64,000 nt of DNA from Legionella taurinensis (GCF_900452865.1 NZ_UGOZ01000001.1:1798001-1862000); one strand, 5' to 3'. Numbered from the stretch's first letter, positions 9,105-18,988 are shown. Notes: generated by a model not told the origin, from the letters alone. Made by a program: numbers and translations.

Positions 9105-9485
9105 TTAATTGTAATGGGGCGGTATACGCTGTATTTTCATTGCACTGTCGACACAGACAACCTTGACCTGCGCCTCGCAAAGCAGAGTATTATGCTGATT
9201 TCGCAGGCTTTGTTCAAATAAAACACTGCACGAACTTCGTTTAACAATGTCGCTGCTGACTAAAAGCAAATCATCAAGCTTTGCCGGATGCAGAAACTGC
9301 ATCCTGACGTCGCTGATGACAAAATGCCGGTCATGCTCTGCCGCCATGCGGGTTAACGACCAATTTTTTTCACGCAACATTTCGGTTCGCGCCCGTTCAA
9401 AAAAACAAAGAAAATTGGCATGATAAACAATGCCCATCATGTCCGTGTCTTCAGCATAAACGCGAAAGCTGCTTTGATAACTCAT
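9105..9485 (-). CDS. ybgC: Tol-Pal associated acyl-CoA thioesterase YbgC
   Basis: 126 residues of hot-dog fold. The catalytic segment YAEDTDMMGIVYHANFLCFFERARTE holds the conserved Asp and the YHANF signature of 4-hydroxybenzoyl-CoA-thioesterase relatives; here it is split only for length and reads without gaps. Members hydrolyse short or medium acyl-CoAs in the cytoplasm near the membrane. It starts 2 bp from the ruvB stop and precedes tolQ by 29 bp, the usual position. Confidence 0.9.
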   Translation of the reverse strand: MSYQSSFRVYAEDTDMMGIVYHANFLCFFERARTEMLREKNWSLTRMAAEHDRHFVISDVRMQFLHPAKLDDLLLVSSDIVKRSSCSVLFEQSLRNQHNTLLCEAQVKVVCVDSAMKIQRIPPHYN

Positions 9486-9487
9486 TT

Positions 9488-10501
9488 TTATAACTCATGC
9501 TCAACCGGTTGCAGGCCAAAATGGTGATAGGCCACATTGGTCGCTATTCTACCGCGAGGCGTTCGCATGAGATAGCCTTGCTGGATAAGAAAAGGTTCAA
9601 GAACATCTTCAATTGTCCCTTTTTCTTCGCCAATCGCTGCGGCAATGCTGTCTAAACCCACCGGGCCGCCGCCAAAACGCTCGATGACCGTCAGCAGTAA
9701 TTTTCTATCCATAACATCAAAACCGAGTTTATCGACATCAAGCATTTGCAAAGCCTGATGCGCCACATCGCGGTTAATCCTGCCATTGCCTTTGACTTCG
9801 GCATAATCGCGCACACGACGCAACAGCCGGTTGGCAATCCGTGGGGTACCCCGTGAGCGCATGGCGATTTCACGCGCGCCCTCTTCGTCTGTTTGAACCT
9901 TGAGCAGCCGCGCGGAACGGGAAACAATGTGGGTTAAGGCATCGACAGGATAAAATTCCAAGCGTTGCACAATACCAAATCGATCACGCAGGGGTGAGGT
10001 TAAAAGGCCGGCGCGGGTCGTGGCCCCGACTAACGTAAATGGCGGCAATTCCAGCTTAATGGAGCGCGCGGCCGGTCCCTCGCCAATCATGATATCCAGC
10101 TTGTAGTCTTCCATGGCAGGGTAAAGGATTTCCTCAATCAGAGGGCTTAAGCGATGAATCTCATCAATAAACAGCACATCATTTTCTTCAAGGTTGGTGA
10201 GGATAGCGGCCAAATCGCCTGCTTTATCCAATACGGGACCTGAGGTCTGGCGCAGATTCACCCCCAGTTCATGGGAAATAATATTGGCCAGTGTGGTTTT
10301 ACCAAGCCCGGGAGGCCCAAAAATCAGGACATGATCCAGGGCATCGCGACGGTTTTTAGCCGCGTCAATAAAAATCTGCATCTGCGAGCGCACGACGTCC
10401 TGGCCAATGTATTCCTTAAGGCTTAAAGGGCGGATGGCGCGGTCAATCGCTTCTTCGGAATCAGCGGGCGTGGCGCTGATGAGTCGATCACTTTCGAGCA
10501 T
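9488..10501 (-). CDS. ruvB: Holliday junction branch-migration helicase RuvB
   Basis: 337 residues, normal length. Walker A is [12 protein letters not shown] (about residues 60-72), Walker B is [12 protein letters not shown], the sensor I stretch is [20 protein letters not shown], and the winged-helix end carries [17 protein letters not shown] and YLMRTPRGR. RuvB is the hexameric motor that drives branch migration with RuvA. No ruvA or ruvC gene is in the window; here ruvB lies between an ECF sigma gene and the tol operon. Confidence 0.96.
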   Translation of the reverse strand: MLESDRLISATPADSEEAIDRAIRPLSLKEYIGQDVVRSQMQIFIDAAKNRRDALDHVLIFGPPGLGKTTLANIISHELGVNLRQTSGPVLDKAGDLAAILTNLEENDVLFIDEIHRLSPLIEEILYPAMEDYKLDIMIGEGPAARSIKLELPPFTLVGATTRAGLLTSPLRDRFGIVQRLEFYPVDALTHIVSRSARLLKVQTDEEGAREIAMRSRGTPRIANRLLRRVRDYAEVKGNGRINRDVAHQALQMLDVDKLGFDVMDRKLLLTVIERFGGGPVGLDSIAAAIGEEKGTIEDVLEPFLIQQGYLMRTPRGRIATNVAYHHFGLQPVEHEL

Positions 10502-10549
10502 GGAGGAGTCATGGATTAATCATGGATGCAGCCATTCTAACACAGCTTT

Positions 10550-11119
10550 TTAATGCTTTCTCTTGTCATTTGGTTTATTAATACCTGTCCAAAGCATCTC
10601 GCGGGTGCGGCAAATGCGGGAGCGAACCGTACCCAGCGGACATTTGAGGTAAGCGGCCACTTCATCATAACTTAAACCGCCAAACACGTGCAGGAGAAAG
10701 CACTGCTGCATGCCCAAAGGCAACCGGCCAAACAGGACATCCAGGCGTTTCCCTAATTGAAATTCAATTAACAGGGCCTCTGGGTTGGCCACCGTATCGG
10801 ACGGCAGGCACTCAACGGCCGCCTCACGCTCAGCCATTAATTGCCGGCTTCGGTAATAGTTTTTAACGGTGTTTTGAATGATGCGATAGAGCCAGGTGGT
10901 GAAACTTGATCGGCAGTCAAATTGCCGGATATGGCGAAATAATTTAATGCAGACATCCTGTACCAGATCATTGACCGCTGCAGCGTCGTGCACCTGCAGC
11001 CTGATTTGCAGGGTAATTTTTTGGTAATAGCGGGATATCAGTTGGTTAATGGCCTTTTCATTGCCATTAAGTGCACTATGAATTAATTGATAATCCGTTT
11101 CCCCTGATGATAGGCCCAT
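10550..11119 (-). CDS. ECF-type RNA polymerase sigma factor
   Basis: About 189 residues from the ATG at 11119; a TTG 39 bp upstream would add 13 residues and is less likely. Region 2 is seen in LVQDVCIKLFRHIRQFD and FTTWLYRIIQNTVKNYYRS, region 4 in LPLGMQQCFLLHVFGGLSYDEVAAYL followed by CPLGTVRSRICRTREML. It resembles RpoE-like sigma factors of envelope stress. No anti-sigma gene is adjacent: the upstream neighbours are sdhE-ygfX and the downstream one is ruvB. Confidence 0.88.
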   Translation of the reverse strand: MGLSSGETDYQLIHSALNGNEKAINQLISRYYQKITLQIRLQVHDAAAVNDLVQDVCIKLFRHIRQFDCRSSFTTWLYRIIQNTVKNYYRSRQLMAEREAAVECLPSDTVANPEALLIEFQLGKRLDVLFGRLPLGMQQCFLLHVFGGLSYDEVAAYLKCPLGTVRSRICRTREMLWTGINKPNDKRKH

Positions 11120-11178
11120 GATATCAATATCCAACCATATTGGATAATATATCGACAAATTTGGCGCATTCTTTAATG

Positions 11179-11586
11179 CTATTTCACTTTTTCAATGATT
11201 TTCAAATGCCTGAAATCCTCTGGACGAAGCTGATCACAAAAAATGACCAGTACCTTTTGGCTGTCCTCAGAAAAAAATTTAATCAGCATGAACAGGCCTG
11301 CATGCAGCAGCAGGCGATGCCGGGCCACTGTTTCCGTGGCATGAGGACTGAGCAAGTGCCAGGTACCGCCCTGATGAATGAATTCCCGGTAATGACCGGC
11401 CGGATAAGGTGTCCTGATTCCCAGAGCGAGTACTATCAGGAGAATGATTATCAATGGCAAGCACACAGCCCATGGCAACCCCGAATGAATCAGCAGCCAG
11501 GAGGCGGCTGCATTGAGCAACACCAGCAAGTACAGATAATGGGTGGATTTATTTAAGGTAATCCTGTAATTGAATTCGTCTGACAA
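11179..11586 (-). CDS. ygfX: YgfX/CptA-like membrane protein
   Basis: 135 residues, the same length as the E. coli protein, with two adjacent membrane segments (about residues 17-34 and 38-56) and a soluble tail. It starts with TTG and overlaps the 3' end of sdhE by 38 bp, the gene pair seen in many Gammaproteobacteria. The E. coli homologue was proposed to affect cytoskeletal proteins as part of a toxin pair, but the partner here is an SdhE, so that role is unsettled. The call rests more on context and topology than on sequence motifs. Confidence 0.65.
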   Translation of the reverse strand: MSDEFNYRITLNKSTHYLYLLVLLNAAASWLLIHSGLPWAVCLPLIIILLIVLALGIRTPYPAGHYREFIHQGGTWHLLSPHATETVARHRLLLHAGLFMLIKFFSEDSQKVLVIFCDQLRPEDFRHLKIIEKVK

Positions 11587-11800
11587 TGTCTTCCACGTCC
11601 CTATTGGCTGGTGCGCTGCCCATTAACCAGCTGTAAAGGACTGGATCGGGCTGCTGCAGCAAGATTTCAAATTGAGCAAGTTGCTCCTCATTCAGCTGGT
11701 CCAGCTGGCGGTTAAGAAATTGGTTCAGGAGAAGATCCAGTTCCAACATCCCGCGTCGGCATTGCCATGTCAGTTTTGCTTTTCTGGCTGCGTCCATCAT
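11549..11800 (-). CDS. sdhE: FAD assembly factor SdhE
   Basis: 83 residues. The signature CRRGMLELDLLLNQFL contains the RGMLELD motif of SdhE, which helps attach FAD covalently to succinate dehydrogenase. A C-terminal acidic helix with DPVLYSWLMG also fits. Two ATG codons are adjacent, so the start is 11800 or 11797. It is divergent from ygfZ across 80 bp, an arrangement common in the group. Confidence 0.92.
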   Translation of the reverse strand: MMDAARKAKLTWQCRRGMLELDLLLNQFLNRQLDQLNEEQLAQFEILLQQPDPVLYSWLMGSAPANRDVEDIVRRIQLQDYLK

Positions 11801-11880
11801 GGTTATTCAGTTGTAAAAGCGGTGAATGTTACACTAAACTTGCAAACTATCGCAATCATAAGGCAATTTCAGGTCATCCT

Positions 11881-12867
11881 ATGAATCATAGCGCTTACAC
11901 TATCGCAAACCGTACTTACGAAACCCGACATCCTCTTGCGGATGAAGTTCATTTTGATGCCGCTGAAAATTATGTTTTTCATCTGCCCGATTTAGCAGTC
12001 CTTGCCGTGGAAGGCGCCAAAGCGGCTGATTTTCTGCAGGGTCAGGTGACCTGTGATGTGCGCCTGGTCACTCCTTCCACCGTGCAGCGGGGTGCCTTAT
12101 GCAACCTGAAAGGGCGCATCATGGCCTTGCTTGACGTGATTGATTGGCAGGGTTATCACCTCGTGTTACAAAAGGATTTGATTGATGACACTAAAAACAG
12201 TCTGGCCAAGACGGCCATGCTGTCGCGCGTAAGCCTGCAGGTTAAGACGGATTGGCATGCAGTTGGTTTTTTAATCAACAACAGCAGCCAGACACTGCCG
12301 CGGCTCACCTTGCCCGACGAATCAGGTCATGCCGCCGCCGCTGATGATTACTGTTGTTATTCCCTCGGCAATAATCTGTTTCTGGCACTTATCCGTCAGG
12401 ACAGAATAAGCCATTACCTTGAGGGCTTCCCTGCGTCACAGCACCGCGGTACGCTCGGCTGGCATTATTTGCAGCTTTTAAACCGTCATGTGACCATCTA
12501 TCCTGAAACCCGCGGTCTGTTTCTCGCGCATCGCCTTGATTTGCACAAACAGGGTTACATCAGTTTTGACAAGGGGTGCTACAAAGGGCAGGAAATCATC
12601 GCCCGCACACACTATAAAGCCAAATTGAAGCATGGGCTTAAGGTGTTCACCGTCTTCAGCGACAAGCCTCTGGTACCTGGCAGTCGTCTTTTTAATGAGG
12701 GAACCCAGCAAGAAATAGGTGAGCTGGTCGATTGTTGTCCCAAAGGCAGCGATTGCTACTTAATCGCGGTGAGCATTCAGTTTGAGCATGCTCAGGTGGT
12801 GACTGTCGAAAACCAGAGTGAACCCCTGACTTTGCTTGATGCCTTGGAAAACCCAAAGAGGCATTAA
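11881..12867 (+). CDS. ygfZ: Folate-dependent Fe-S cluster protein YgfZ
   Basis: 328 residues from the ATG at 11881. The hallmark FDKGCYKGQEIIARTHYK carries the conserved KGCYxGQE cysteine loop at about residues 236-243. Early residues GAKAADFLQGQVTCDV and LCNLKGRIMALLDV also match the GcvT-like fold. YgfZ binds tetrahydrofolate and helps repair or assemble certain Fe-S enzymes. An upstream in-frame start at 11767 would overlap sdhE and lacks support. Confidence 0.92.
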   Translation: MNHSAYTIANRTYETRHPLADEVHFDAAENYVFHLPDLAVLAVEGAKAADFLQGQVTCDVRLVTPSTVQRGALCNLKGRIMALLDVIDWQGYHLVLQKDLIDDTKNSLAKTAMLSRVSLQVKTDWHAVGFLINNSSQTLPRLTLPDESGHAAAADDYCCYSLGNNLFLALIRQDRISHYLEGFPASQHRGTLGWHYLQLLNRHVTIYPETRGLFLAHRLDLHKQGYISFDKGCYKGQEIIARTHYKAKLKHGLKVFTVFSDKPLVPGSRLFNEGTQQEIGELVDCCPKGSDCYLIAVSIQFEHAQVVTVENQSEPLTLLDALENPKRH

Positions 12868-12903
12868 GCCGGATTCCGCCTTTGAAGGTCGAAACCCGGC
12901 TTA
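12865..12903. terminator. Stem-loop between convergent genes
   Basis: TAAGCCGG and CCGGCTTA pair over 8 bp with a loop of 23 bases directly at the ygfZ stop and 10 bp before the cytochrome gene end. There is no clear T-tract, so termination is only suggested by position. Confidence 0.35.
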
Positions 12904-12913
12904 TGCCTTTCGA

Positions 12914-13483
12914 TCACAGGTGAGGCGTATCCACATTCCGGCGCCCAGGCAACATGCGTTGCACAACGCCATCTTTGTCAACAAAGTAATGTTTCAATGC
13001 ACCGGCCACGTGCAGAACCAGCAGCGCAATAATAATCCAGGCGATAACCTCATGCACTTCCGCCAGAAAATGAGCCAGCGATTCATCTTTAGGAATACCG
13101 GGCAACGTTAACGTAACCAAGCCAAACAAACGCGGCGGCCTGCCGGCAGCCACTGACATCACCCAGCCCACAATGGGCATGAGAATAACAAACACATACA
13201 GGGCATATTGCACAAAGCGAGCAGCAAAGACCTGCCAAGCCGGCACTGACGCGGGCAAAGCCGGTTTGCCGGTGCGAATTATCCAGATGATTCGTAAAAT
13301 CATCAAGGCCAGAATGGTAATCCCGAATGACTTGTGCATCATGTAGGCCATGCCTTGCCATTGCTCCGGTACATCATCCAGAAAAAAACTTCCCGCCAGC
13401 ATGAGAATTAAAATCAACGCCACAGCCCAGTGAAAAAATTTGGAACCGGACGAATAGGCCATTACGGATTTACCATTGTTCAA
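12914..13483 (-). CDS. Cytochrome b561-family protein
   Basis: 189 residues. Four membrane segments and haem-ligand histidines are visible: FFHWAVALILILML, MMHKSFGITILAL, and the pair AEVHEVIAWIIIALLVLHVAGALKHYF. These match the bacterial YodB/CybB type, di-haem membrane proteins moving electrons from quinol, for example to superoxide. The start is TTG at 13483: AAGGAG sits seven bases upstream, while the ATG seven codons in has no such site. It follows the glutamate dehydrogenase gene on the same strand after a hairpin. Confidence 0.85.
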   Translation of the reverse strand: MNNGKSVMAYSSGSKFFHWAVALILILMLAGSFFLDDVPEQWQGMAYMMHKSFGITILALMILRIIWIIRTGKPALPASVPAWQVFAARFVQYALYVFVILMPIVGWVMSVAAGRPPRLFGLVTLTLPGIPKDESLAHFLAEVHEVIAWIIIALLVLHVAGALKHYFVDKDGVVQRMLPGRRNVDTPHL

Positions 13484-13507
13484 TTTTCAACTCCTTGTCA
13501 TGATTCA

Positions 13508-13525
13508 CGGCTACCGAAGTAGCCG
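13508..13525. terminator. Intercistronic hairpin after the glutamate dehydrogenase gene
   Basis: CGGCTAC and GTAGCCG form a 7-bp perfect stem with the stable CGAA loop (TTCG on the other strand). It lies between the glutamate dehydrogenase stop and the cytochrome b561 start. In the minus direction no T-run follows, so it may stabilise RNA ends or attenuate rather than fully terminate. Confidence 0.45.
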
Positions 13526-13532
13526 CTTTGTT

Positions 13533-16500
13533 TTAGGCTGTGACTTCCTTCTCGGACATCTGCAAGGTCGTCTGGGTTAAATCAAGCAATTCTCTGATGG
13601 CCACAAAAAACATGGTGTAGTTCAGAGACTGGCTTGAACGCAGATCAGCCAGAATATGCCGCCAGCGTTCAATCAGGGTGGTATGGTTTTCAGCCCAATG
13701 AGCGAATGATTTCATTGAATCTTTTTTCTTTTCATCCAGGCTGATAATACCCACTGTCAATTGCCGTTGCTGCCAATCCAAATCATCCCGCAAGGCTTCA
13801 CGGGATAAAGACTCCCAGTTATTTTCAGTGGGATGAACAATAACCTGTGAACGGATCCAGCCTAAATCAAGGAATTCACCGATAGCAAAGTAAGCCTGCG
13901 CCACCTGCGTGACACTCAACTCCATTTTCTGCGCCACTTCAATGATGTCCATGGCGGAGAATAAGGCGCGAGTGATGGTCAGCTCATGAGCAAATTCCTC
14001 ATCAATACCCAAATCAATGTAATGTTGATATTGCTCTTTGTATTGGGCAAGGTTTCCTTCACTGTAAATCGTGGGGATGGCCTTTTTCAATTCCTCCACT
14101 CCCGGACCGTAGAGTTTCACGGCTTTGCCAATGTTCAGGCGCATACGCTGACTGCGCAAGAACCAACGGGTTACCCGACGCATTAACCGTACATACAGCA
14201 TGACAATATCAATCTGACGGGACGCATTGACAAAGGATTCCAGGGCGCTGATTTTTTTCAACACACCGTCAATGTTAAGCACCGTTCTCGCAATCATATA
14301 GGCACGGACAATCGCTGAAACCGGCGCGCCGGTTTCATCCTGCATGCGGTAAATGAACGTGAAGCCCATCTCATTGACGATGATGTTGCTTAATCGGGTC
14401 GCGATAATTTCGCGGCGCAGAGGATGCTCCTGCATCTGGGTGCTGAAGCGCTCCTGAAGCGGCTTTGGAAAATAGCTGACCAGGAATGTTTTCAAATACG
14501 CGTCTTCAGGGACATTGGTCGCCAGTATCTGTTCTTTAAGAATGGTTTTACTGTAGCACAATAAAACAGCGATGGATGGCGGCACAAGCCCTTTACCGAT
14601 CAGTTTACGTTCAGCAAACATCTTGTCGTCTGGCAGGAATTCGAGAGACCTGTCGATTTTTCCAGTGCGCTCCAATTCATTGATGTAGCGCATGTGCAAT
14701 TCAACCGATTTTAACGCCTGAGCGGCGGTATAGCTGATGGCCCGTGGTTGGGCAAAATTATCCCTCAATACCAGCGCGGCGACTTCATCCGTCATTTCAG
14801 CCAGCAGCTCATTGCGTTGTTTGGGAGTTAAATCACCGGCAGCGACAATGCTGTTTAACAGAATTTTGATGTTAACTTCTTTGTCAGAACAGTTTACACC
14901 ACCTGAATTGTCAATGAAGTCAGTGTAAATTAACCCCCCTTCCATCGCGTATTCCACGCGGGCCAACTGGGTTAATCCGAGGTTACCTCCCTCGCCCACC
15001 ATTTTACATCGCAACTGCTTGGCATTGATGCGGGTCGCGTCATTGGTCCGATCGCCAACGTCTGCGTGGGTTTCGCTTTGCGCTTTGACGAAGGTTCCAA
15101 TCCCCGCACTCCACAACAGATCCACCTTGGCGCGAAGGATAATGCGAATCAGTTCATTCGGTTCAATCTGAGTCTGTTTGATGCCGAAAACCTGCTTCAT
15201 CTCCTTGCTGACCGGAATGGATTTGGCGCTGCGGTTAAACACGCCGCCGCCTTTGGAAATTAACTTCTTGTCGTAATCGCTCCAGTTTGAACGCGGCAGA
15301 TTAAACAGGCGCTCACGTTCTTTGAAGCTGAGTTCAGGATCGGGATCCGGATCAATGAAAATATGGAGGTGGTTAAACGCACCCAGCAATTTGATATGCC
15401 GAGACAGCAACATGCCGTTACCGAACACATCCCCGGCCATGTCGCCAATACCCACCACGGTAAAGTCATTATTGATGTCCATGCCGGACTCGTAAAAATG
15501 ACGTTTGACGGATTCCCAGGCACCGCGGGCAGTAATACCCATTTTTTTATGGTCATAGCCCACGGAACCGCCCGATGCAAAGGCGTCTCCGAGCCAGAAG
15601 CCGTACTCTAAAGAAATGGCGTTAGCAATATCAGAGAACGACGCGGTTCCCTTATCGGCGGCCACCACGAGGTAAGGATCGTCTTCGTCATAACACAGGA
15701 CATTGGCCGGTTTTTCAACCACGGAGCCCTTGTAGTTATCGGTGATATCAAGCAGGCCGCGGATAAATTCCTGATAGCAGGCAATCCCTTCCGCCTGAAT
15801 GTCTTCACGGCTGCCGTTTAAAGGCAGGTGTTTGGGCACAAAACCGCCTTTTGCACCGCTTGGCACGATGACCGCGTTTTTAACCTGCTGGGCTTTCATG
15901 AGGCCTAAGATTTCGGTTCTGAAATCTTCTTTTCGGTCAGACCAGCGCAAGCCCCCGCGGGCGACTTTACCGCCGCGCAGATGCACACCCTCAAAGCGGG
16001 GCGAGTAAATGAAAATTTCAAACATGGGATAGGGTTTTGGCACACCCGGAATCGCCTTGCTGTTGAGTTTGATGGAAATGTTTTTCTTGGGATTTCCTTT
16101 GGCATCCACCTGATAATAATTGGTCCTCAACGTGGCAGAAATCGCATGCACGTACTGACGGATGATTTTATCCTCATCCAGGTTGCTAACATTATCTAAA
16201 GCGGTAAAAATCTGATCGATCTGACTAGTAAACTGGTCTTCGCGATGAGTGTTGGGCTCGGGATTAAAGCGGGTTTCAAACAACTCAACCAGTTTTTTAG
16301 CAATTGCCGCATTATTATGCAAAGCCAACTCAATGTATTCCTGACTGAACGTCAAGCCGATTTGTTTAAAGTACTTTGCGTAAGTACGCAAAACCGCCAC
16401 CTGACGCCAATTGAGACCGGCCGCCAGTACCAGCTGGTTAAAGCCATCGTTCTCAGCATGACCAAACCAGACGCTGGCAAAGGCATTCTGGAACAAGTCC

Positions 16501-18413
16501 TTGATGCCATCGATATCGAAACAGGCGCCGCGGATGTATTGCAGAGCAAAATCATTAATCCAGGTGATGCTGCCGTCTTCAAATTTCAACACATACGGCC
16601 GTTCACTGATTGCCCGCATGCCGAGTCGTTCAACGATGGGCAGGACATCCGACAGTGGAATGGTGGTGCTGTGCTGATAAATCTTAAGGCGGAAACTGTC
16701 AGCCACTTCATCCATGGGACGATAAAAATTCATCACCAGCGGGTTTTCTTCCGACAAGGCTTCCACATGCTTGATGTCATAGACTGCGGTTCGCGGCGAG
16801 AAAGTGTCACAATAAGAAACCGGAAATGCACCACGGTATCGGGCAAACAGGTGATTGGCCTGTTCTTCGCCGAAGGTTTCCACCAGGAAATGCTGCAATT
16901 CGTCATTCCATGAGCGGCCAACCTCAATCAGTTTCTGCTCAATTTCTTTGAAATCCCATTGCGTTTCATCCTGAGGATTGGTTCGGATGATGAAATGAAT
17001 ACGCGCCAGCACCGATTCTGAGAACCAGGTGGAAAAGGTGATTTCTTCCGCATTAAAGCTTTTCTCAAGGATATGCTGCATGGCCTGCCGCAATTCAGTG
17101 TTGAAACGCTCTTTGGGAACATAAACCAGACAGGAAATAAAGCGTCGATACACATCCACGCGCGCAAACATACGAATACGGCGGCGCTCCTGCATGTAAT
17201 AGATGCCCATGGCAATTTCCAGCAACTCGTCTTCAGAGGCCTGGATTAAATCGTCGCGGGGCAGGGTTTCAAGAATATTCAACAACACTTTACCGGCATG
17301 GCTTCGCGGCACCAGTGTCGAATTGTTCATTACTTTAGCGACTTTATGGCGCAGGAACGGGATGTGTTTGGGATTGGTGTTGTAAGCGGCCGAGGTGTAC
17401 AGGCCGATAATTCGCATCTCCCCTATCACCTGGCCCTTTTTATTAAAGCGTTTAACGCCGATATAGTCCGTGTAGGCCTGGCGATGAACTGTGGCTTCGG
17501 TATTGGTTTTGAACATGACCAGGGCTCGGGAAGACAGGGTGAGTTCACGCGCTTCAGGGGTCATGGCCGAAATGCTTCGGGCGGTGGATTTGCTAAGGCT
17601 TGGCCGCAACACCCCCAGTCCGGTTTCCGGCAGAGGCTGTAGAATTGTTTCATGCCCTTTTTCAATCAGTTCGTAATCGCGAATGCCGAGGAAGGTGAAA
17701 TGATGGTCTTCAATCCATTCCAGGAATGCCTTGGTTTCTTCCGCTTCCGCGGGATCAAGAACTTCTGGGGCATCGTCAAGTTCAGCAATGGCTCGTCGTA
17801 CCCGCTCACGCATCGCCGGCCAATCTTCAACCACGGCGCGATTGTCTTCAAGAACGCGGTCAAAATTGCGATGCAGTTCCTCAAGTATTGCCGGATCCGT
17901 TTGCCGGTCAATTTCCATGAAAATCGGTGCTTCGACAAAAATGCCTTTCTTCTTATCCATTGCAGGATTGGTGCTGCGGGGCAATACCTGCACCACCTGA
18001 TTCTTGTCATTCCGTTTAACGGTAAGGCCACCCATGTGGATGACCAGATGTGCTTCAAAGCCCATGCGGTTGACGACCATTCGCAAGGAATCAACCAGAA
18101 AAGGCATGTCGGTGGTCAGTACCTCGACCACCGTGTGGGTTGTTTGCCAGCCGTGTCTTTCAAAATCGGGGTTATAAATACGTATTTTGGTTTCATTGGG
18201 TGCGCGGGTCTGGATGAGAGACCAGAAATTAATCGCTGCCCCATAAAGATCTTCAATATCCCATTCGCACAGGTCTTCCATGGCAACTGTGCTGTAAAAC
18301 TGCCGCACGAACTCGGAGCACAATTGGGCTTGCTCGGGTTCCATTTTACGTTTCAGTTTATCAACGATGGCATAAATGATTAAATCTTTACCTTCTTCGA
18401 ATTTGTAAGACAT
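13533..18413 (-). CDS. gdhB: NAD-specific glutamate dehydrogenase, 180-kDa class
   Basis: 1626 residues, the full size of the large NAD-GDH class first known from Streptomyces and Pseudomonas. A long N-terminal regulatory region (about 1-700, with ACT-like parts) leads to the catalytic segment with GGLRWSDRKEDFRTEILGLMKAQQVKN and VPSGAKGGFVPK, then the nucleotide-binding part with DFTVVGIGDMAGDVFGNG. It oxidises glutamate to 2-oxoglutarate and ammonia. For an amino-acid-feeding bacterium this is a main entry to the TCA cycle. GAGGTG precedes the ATG. Several long antisense frames inside it are composition artefacts. Confidence 0.93.
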   Translation of the reverse strand: MSYKFEEGKDLIIYAIVDKLKRKMEPEQAQLCSEFVRQFYSTVAMEDLCEWDIEDLYGAAINFWSLIQTRAPNETKIRIYNPDFERHGWQTTHTVVEVLTTDMPFLVDSLRMVVNRMGFEAHLVIHMGGLTVKRNDKNQVVQVLPRSTNPAMDKKKGIFVEAPIFMEIDRQTDPAILEELHRNFDRVLEDNRAVVEDWPAMRERVRRAIAELDDAPEVLDPAEAEETKAFLEWIEDHHFTFLGIRDYELIEKGHETILQPLPETGLGVLRPSLSKSTARSISAMTPEARELTLSSRALVMFKTNTEATVHRQAYTDYIGVKRFNKKGQVIGEMRIIGLYTSAAYNTNPKHIPFLRHKVAKVMNNSTLVPRSHAGKVLLNILETLPRDDLIQASEDELLEIAMGIYYMQERRRIRMFARVDVYRRFISCLVYVPKERFNTELRQAMQHILEKSFNAEEITFSTWFSESVLARIHFIIRTNPQDETQWDFKEIEQKLIEVGRSWNDELQHFLVETFGEEQANHLFARYRGAFPVSYCDTFSPRTAVYDIKHVEALSEENPLVMNFYRPMDEVADSFRLKIYQHSTTIPLSDVLPIVERLGMRAISERPYVLKFEDGSITWINDFALQYIRGACFDIDGIKDLFQNAFASVWFGHAENDGFNQLVLAAGLNWRQVAVLRTYAKYFKQIGLTFSQEYIELALHNNAAIAKKLVELFETRFNPEPNTHREDQFTSQIDQIFTALDNVSNLDEDKIIRQYVHAISATLRTNYYQVDAKGNPKKNISIKLNSKAIPGVPKPYPMFEIFIYSPRFEGVHLRGGKVARGGLRWSDRKEDFRTEILGLMKAQQVKNAVIVPSGAKGGFVPKHLPLNGSREDIQAEGIACYQEFIRGLLDITDNYKGSVVEKPANVLCYDEDDPYLVVAADKGTASFSDIANAISLEYGFWLGDAFASGGSVGYDHKKMGITARGAWESVKRHFYESGMDINNDFTVVGIGDMAGDVFGNGMLLSRHIKLLGAFNHLHIFIDPDPDPELSFKERERLFNLPRSNWSDYDKKLISKGGGVFNRSAKSIPVSKEMKQVFGIKQTQIEPNELIRIILRAKVDLLWSAGIGTFVKAQSETHADVGDRTNDATRINAKQLRCKMVGEGGNLGLTQLARVEYAMEGGLIYTDFIDNSGGVNCSDKEVNIKILLNSIVAAGDLTPKQRNELLAEMTDEVAALVLRDNFAQPRAISYTAAQALKSVELHMRYINELERTGKIDRSLEFLPDDKMFAERKLIGKGLVPPSIAVLLCYSKTILKEQILATNVPEDAYLKTFLVSYFPKPLQERFSTQMQEHPLRREIIATRLSNIIVNEMGFTFIYRMQDETGAPVSAIVRAYMIARTVLNIDGVLKKISALESFVNASRQIDIVMLYVRLMRRVTRWFLRSQRMRLNIGKAVKLYGPGVEELKKAIPTIYSEGNLAQYKEQYQHYIDLGIDEEFAHELTITRALFSAMDIIEVAQKMELSVTQVAQAYFAIGEFLDLGWIRSQVIVHPTENNWESLSREALRDDLDWQQRQLTVGIISLDEKKKDSMKSFAHWAENHTTLIERWRHILADLRSSQSLNYTMFFVAIRELLDLTQTTLQMSEKEVTA

Positions 18414-18508
18414 TCAATCACCTCAATTAGGCACAAAAAATTAGCTGCCGCGCATTATATACTGGTGTTTCGCAACTTACACGGCAATAGTGCAAATTTA
18501 TTAAACTA

Positions 18509-18988
18509 TTATTCAATAAAGACCGGGGTACCCACGGCAACCCAGTCCGCTACTTCGATCATATCCTTATTGCGCATGCGAATACATCCCCGGGAGCCGG
18601 GGGTACCCAGAGGCGTTGAGTCGGGTGTGCCGTGGATATAAATGTAGCGTTTTAGGCTGTCGACGTCACCGCCCTGATTGCGCCCTGGCTCCATACCATC
18701 CAGCTGCAGAATCCGGGTTAATATCCAGTCTCGCCCCGGGTAGCGCGCGGCGAGGGAGGCATCGTAAATTTCACCCGTCCATTCTCGACCTACAAACACA
18801 CTGTTTTCGGCAGCATCCAATCCAATGCGGGAATGAATACGGTGCCAGCCGCGGGGCGTGCACTCACTGCCCATGCCCTCACCCAGGCCATTTTTTCCGG
18901 TGGACACCGGGTAGGTTTTCCAAAGCGCATCCTGCTCATAACAGGCCATGCTTTGCCTTGCGGCTGAAATGTAAATGTATTGCTTCAT
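18509..18988 (-). CDS. L,D-transpeptidase (YkuD) domain protein without a signal peptide
   Basis: 159 residues that are essentially one YkuD domain. The active site is IHGTPDSTPLGTPGSRGCIRM, with the His and the Cys of the SRGCIRM motif, split over residues about 118-140. Such enzymes join meso-DAP residues of murein or attach proteins to it. Odd here is the lack of any signal peptide or membrane anchor: the sequence starts MKQYIYISAARQSM. Either export uses another route or the domain acts differently. It begins 7 bp after the aldehyde dehydrogenase stop. Confidence 0.8.
   Translation of the reverse strand: MKQYIYISAARQSMACYEQDALWKTYPVSTGKNGLGEGMGSECTPRGWHRIHSRIGLDAAENSVFVGREWTGEIYDASLAARYPGRDWILTRILQLDGMEPGRNQGGDVDSLKRYIYIHGTPDSTPLGTPGSRGCIRMRNKDMIEVADWVAVGTPVFIE

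Noticed and set aside
16245..18383. Plus-strand open frames of 222 and 243 codons inside the glutamate dehydrogenase gene
   Set aside because: They are antisense to a conserved, full-length gene and follow its codon bias; no start signals.
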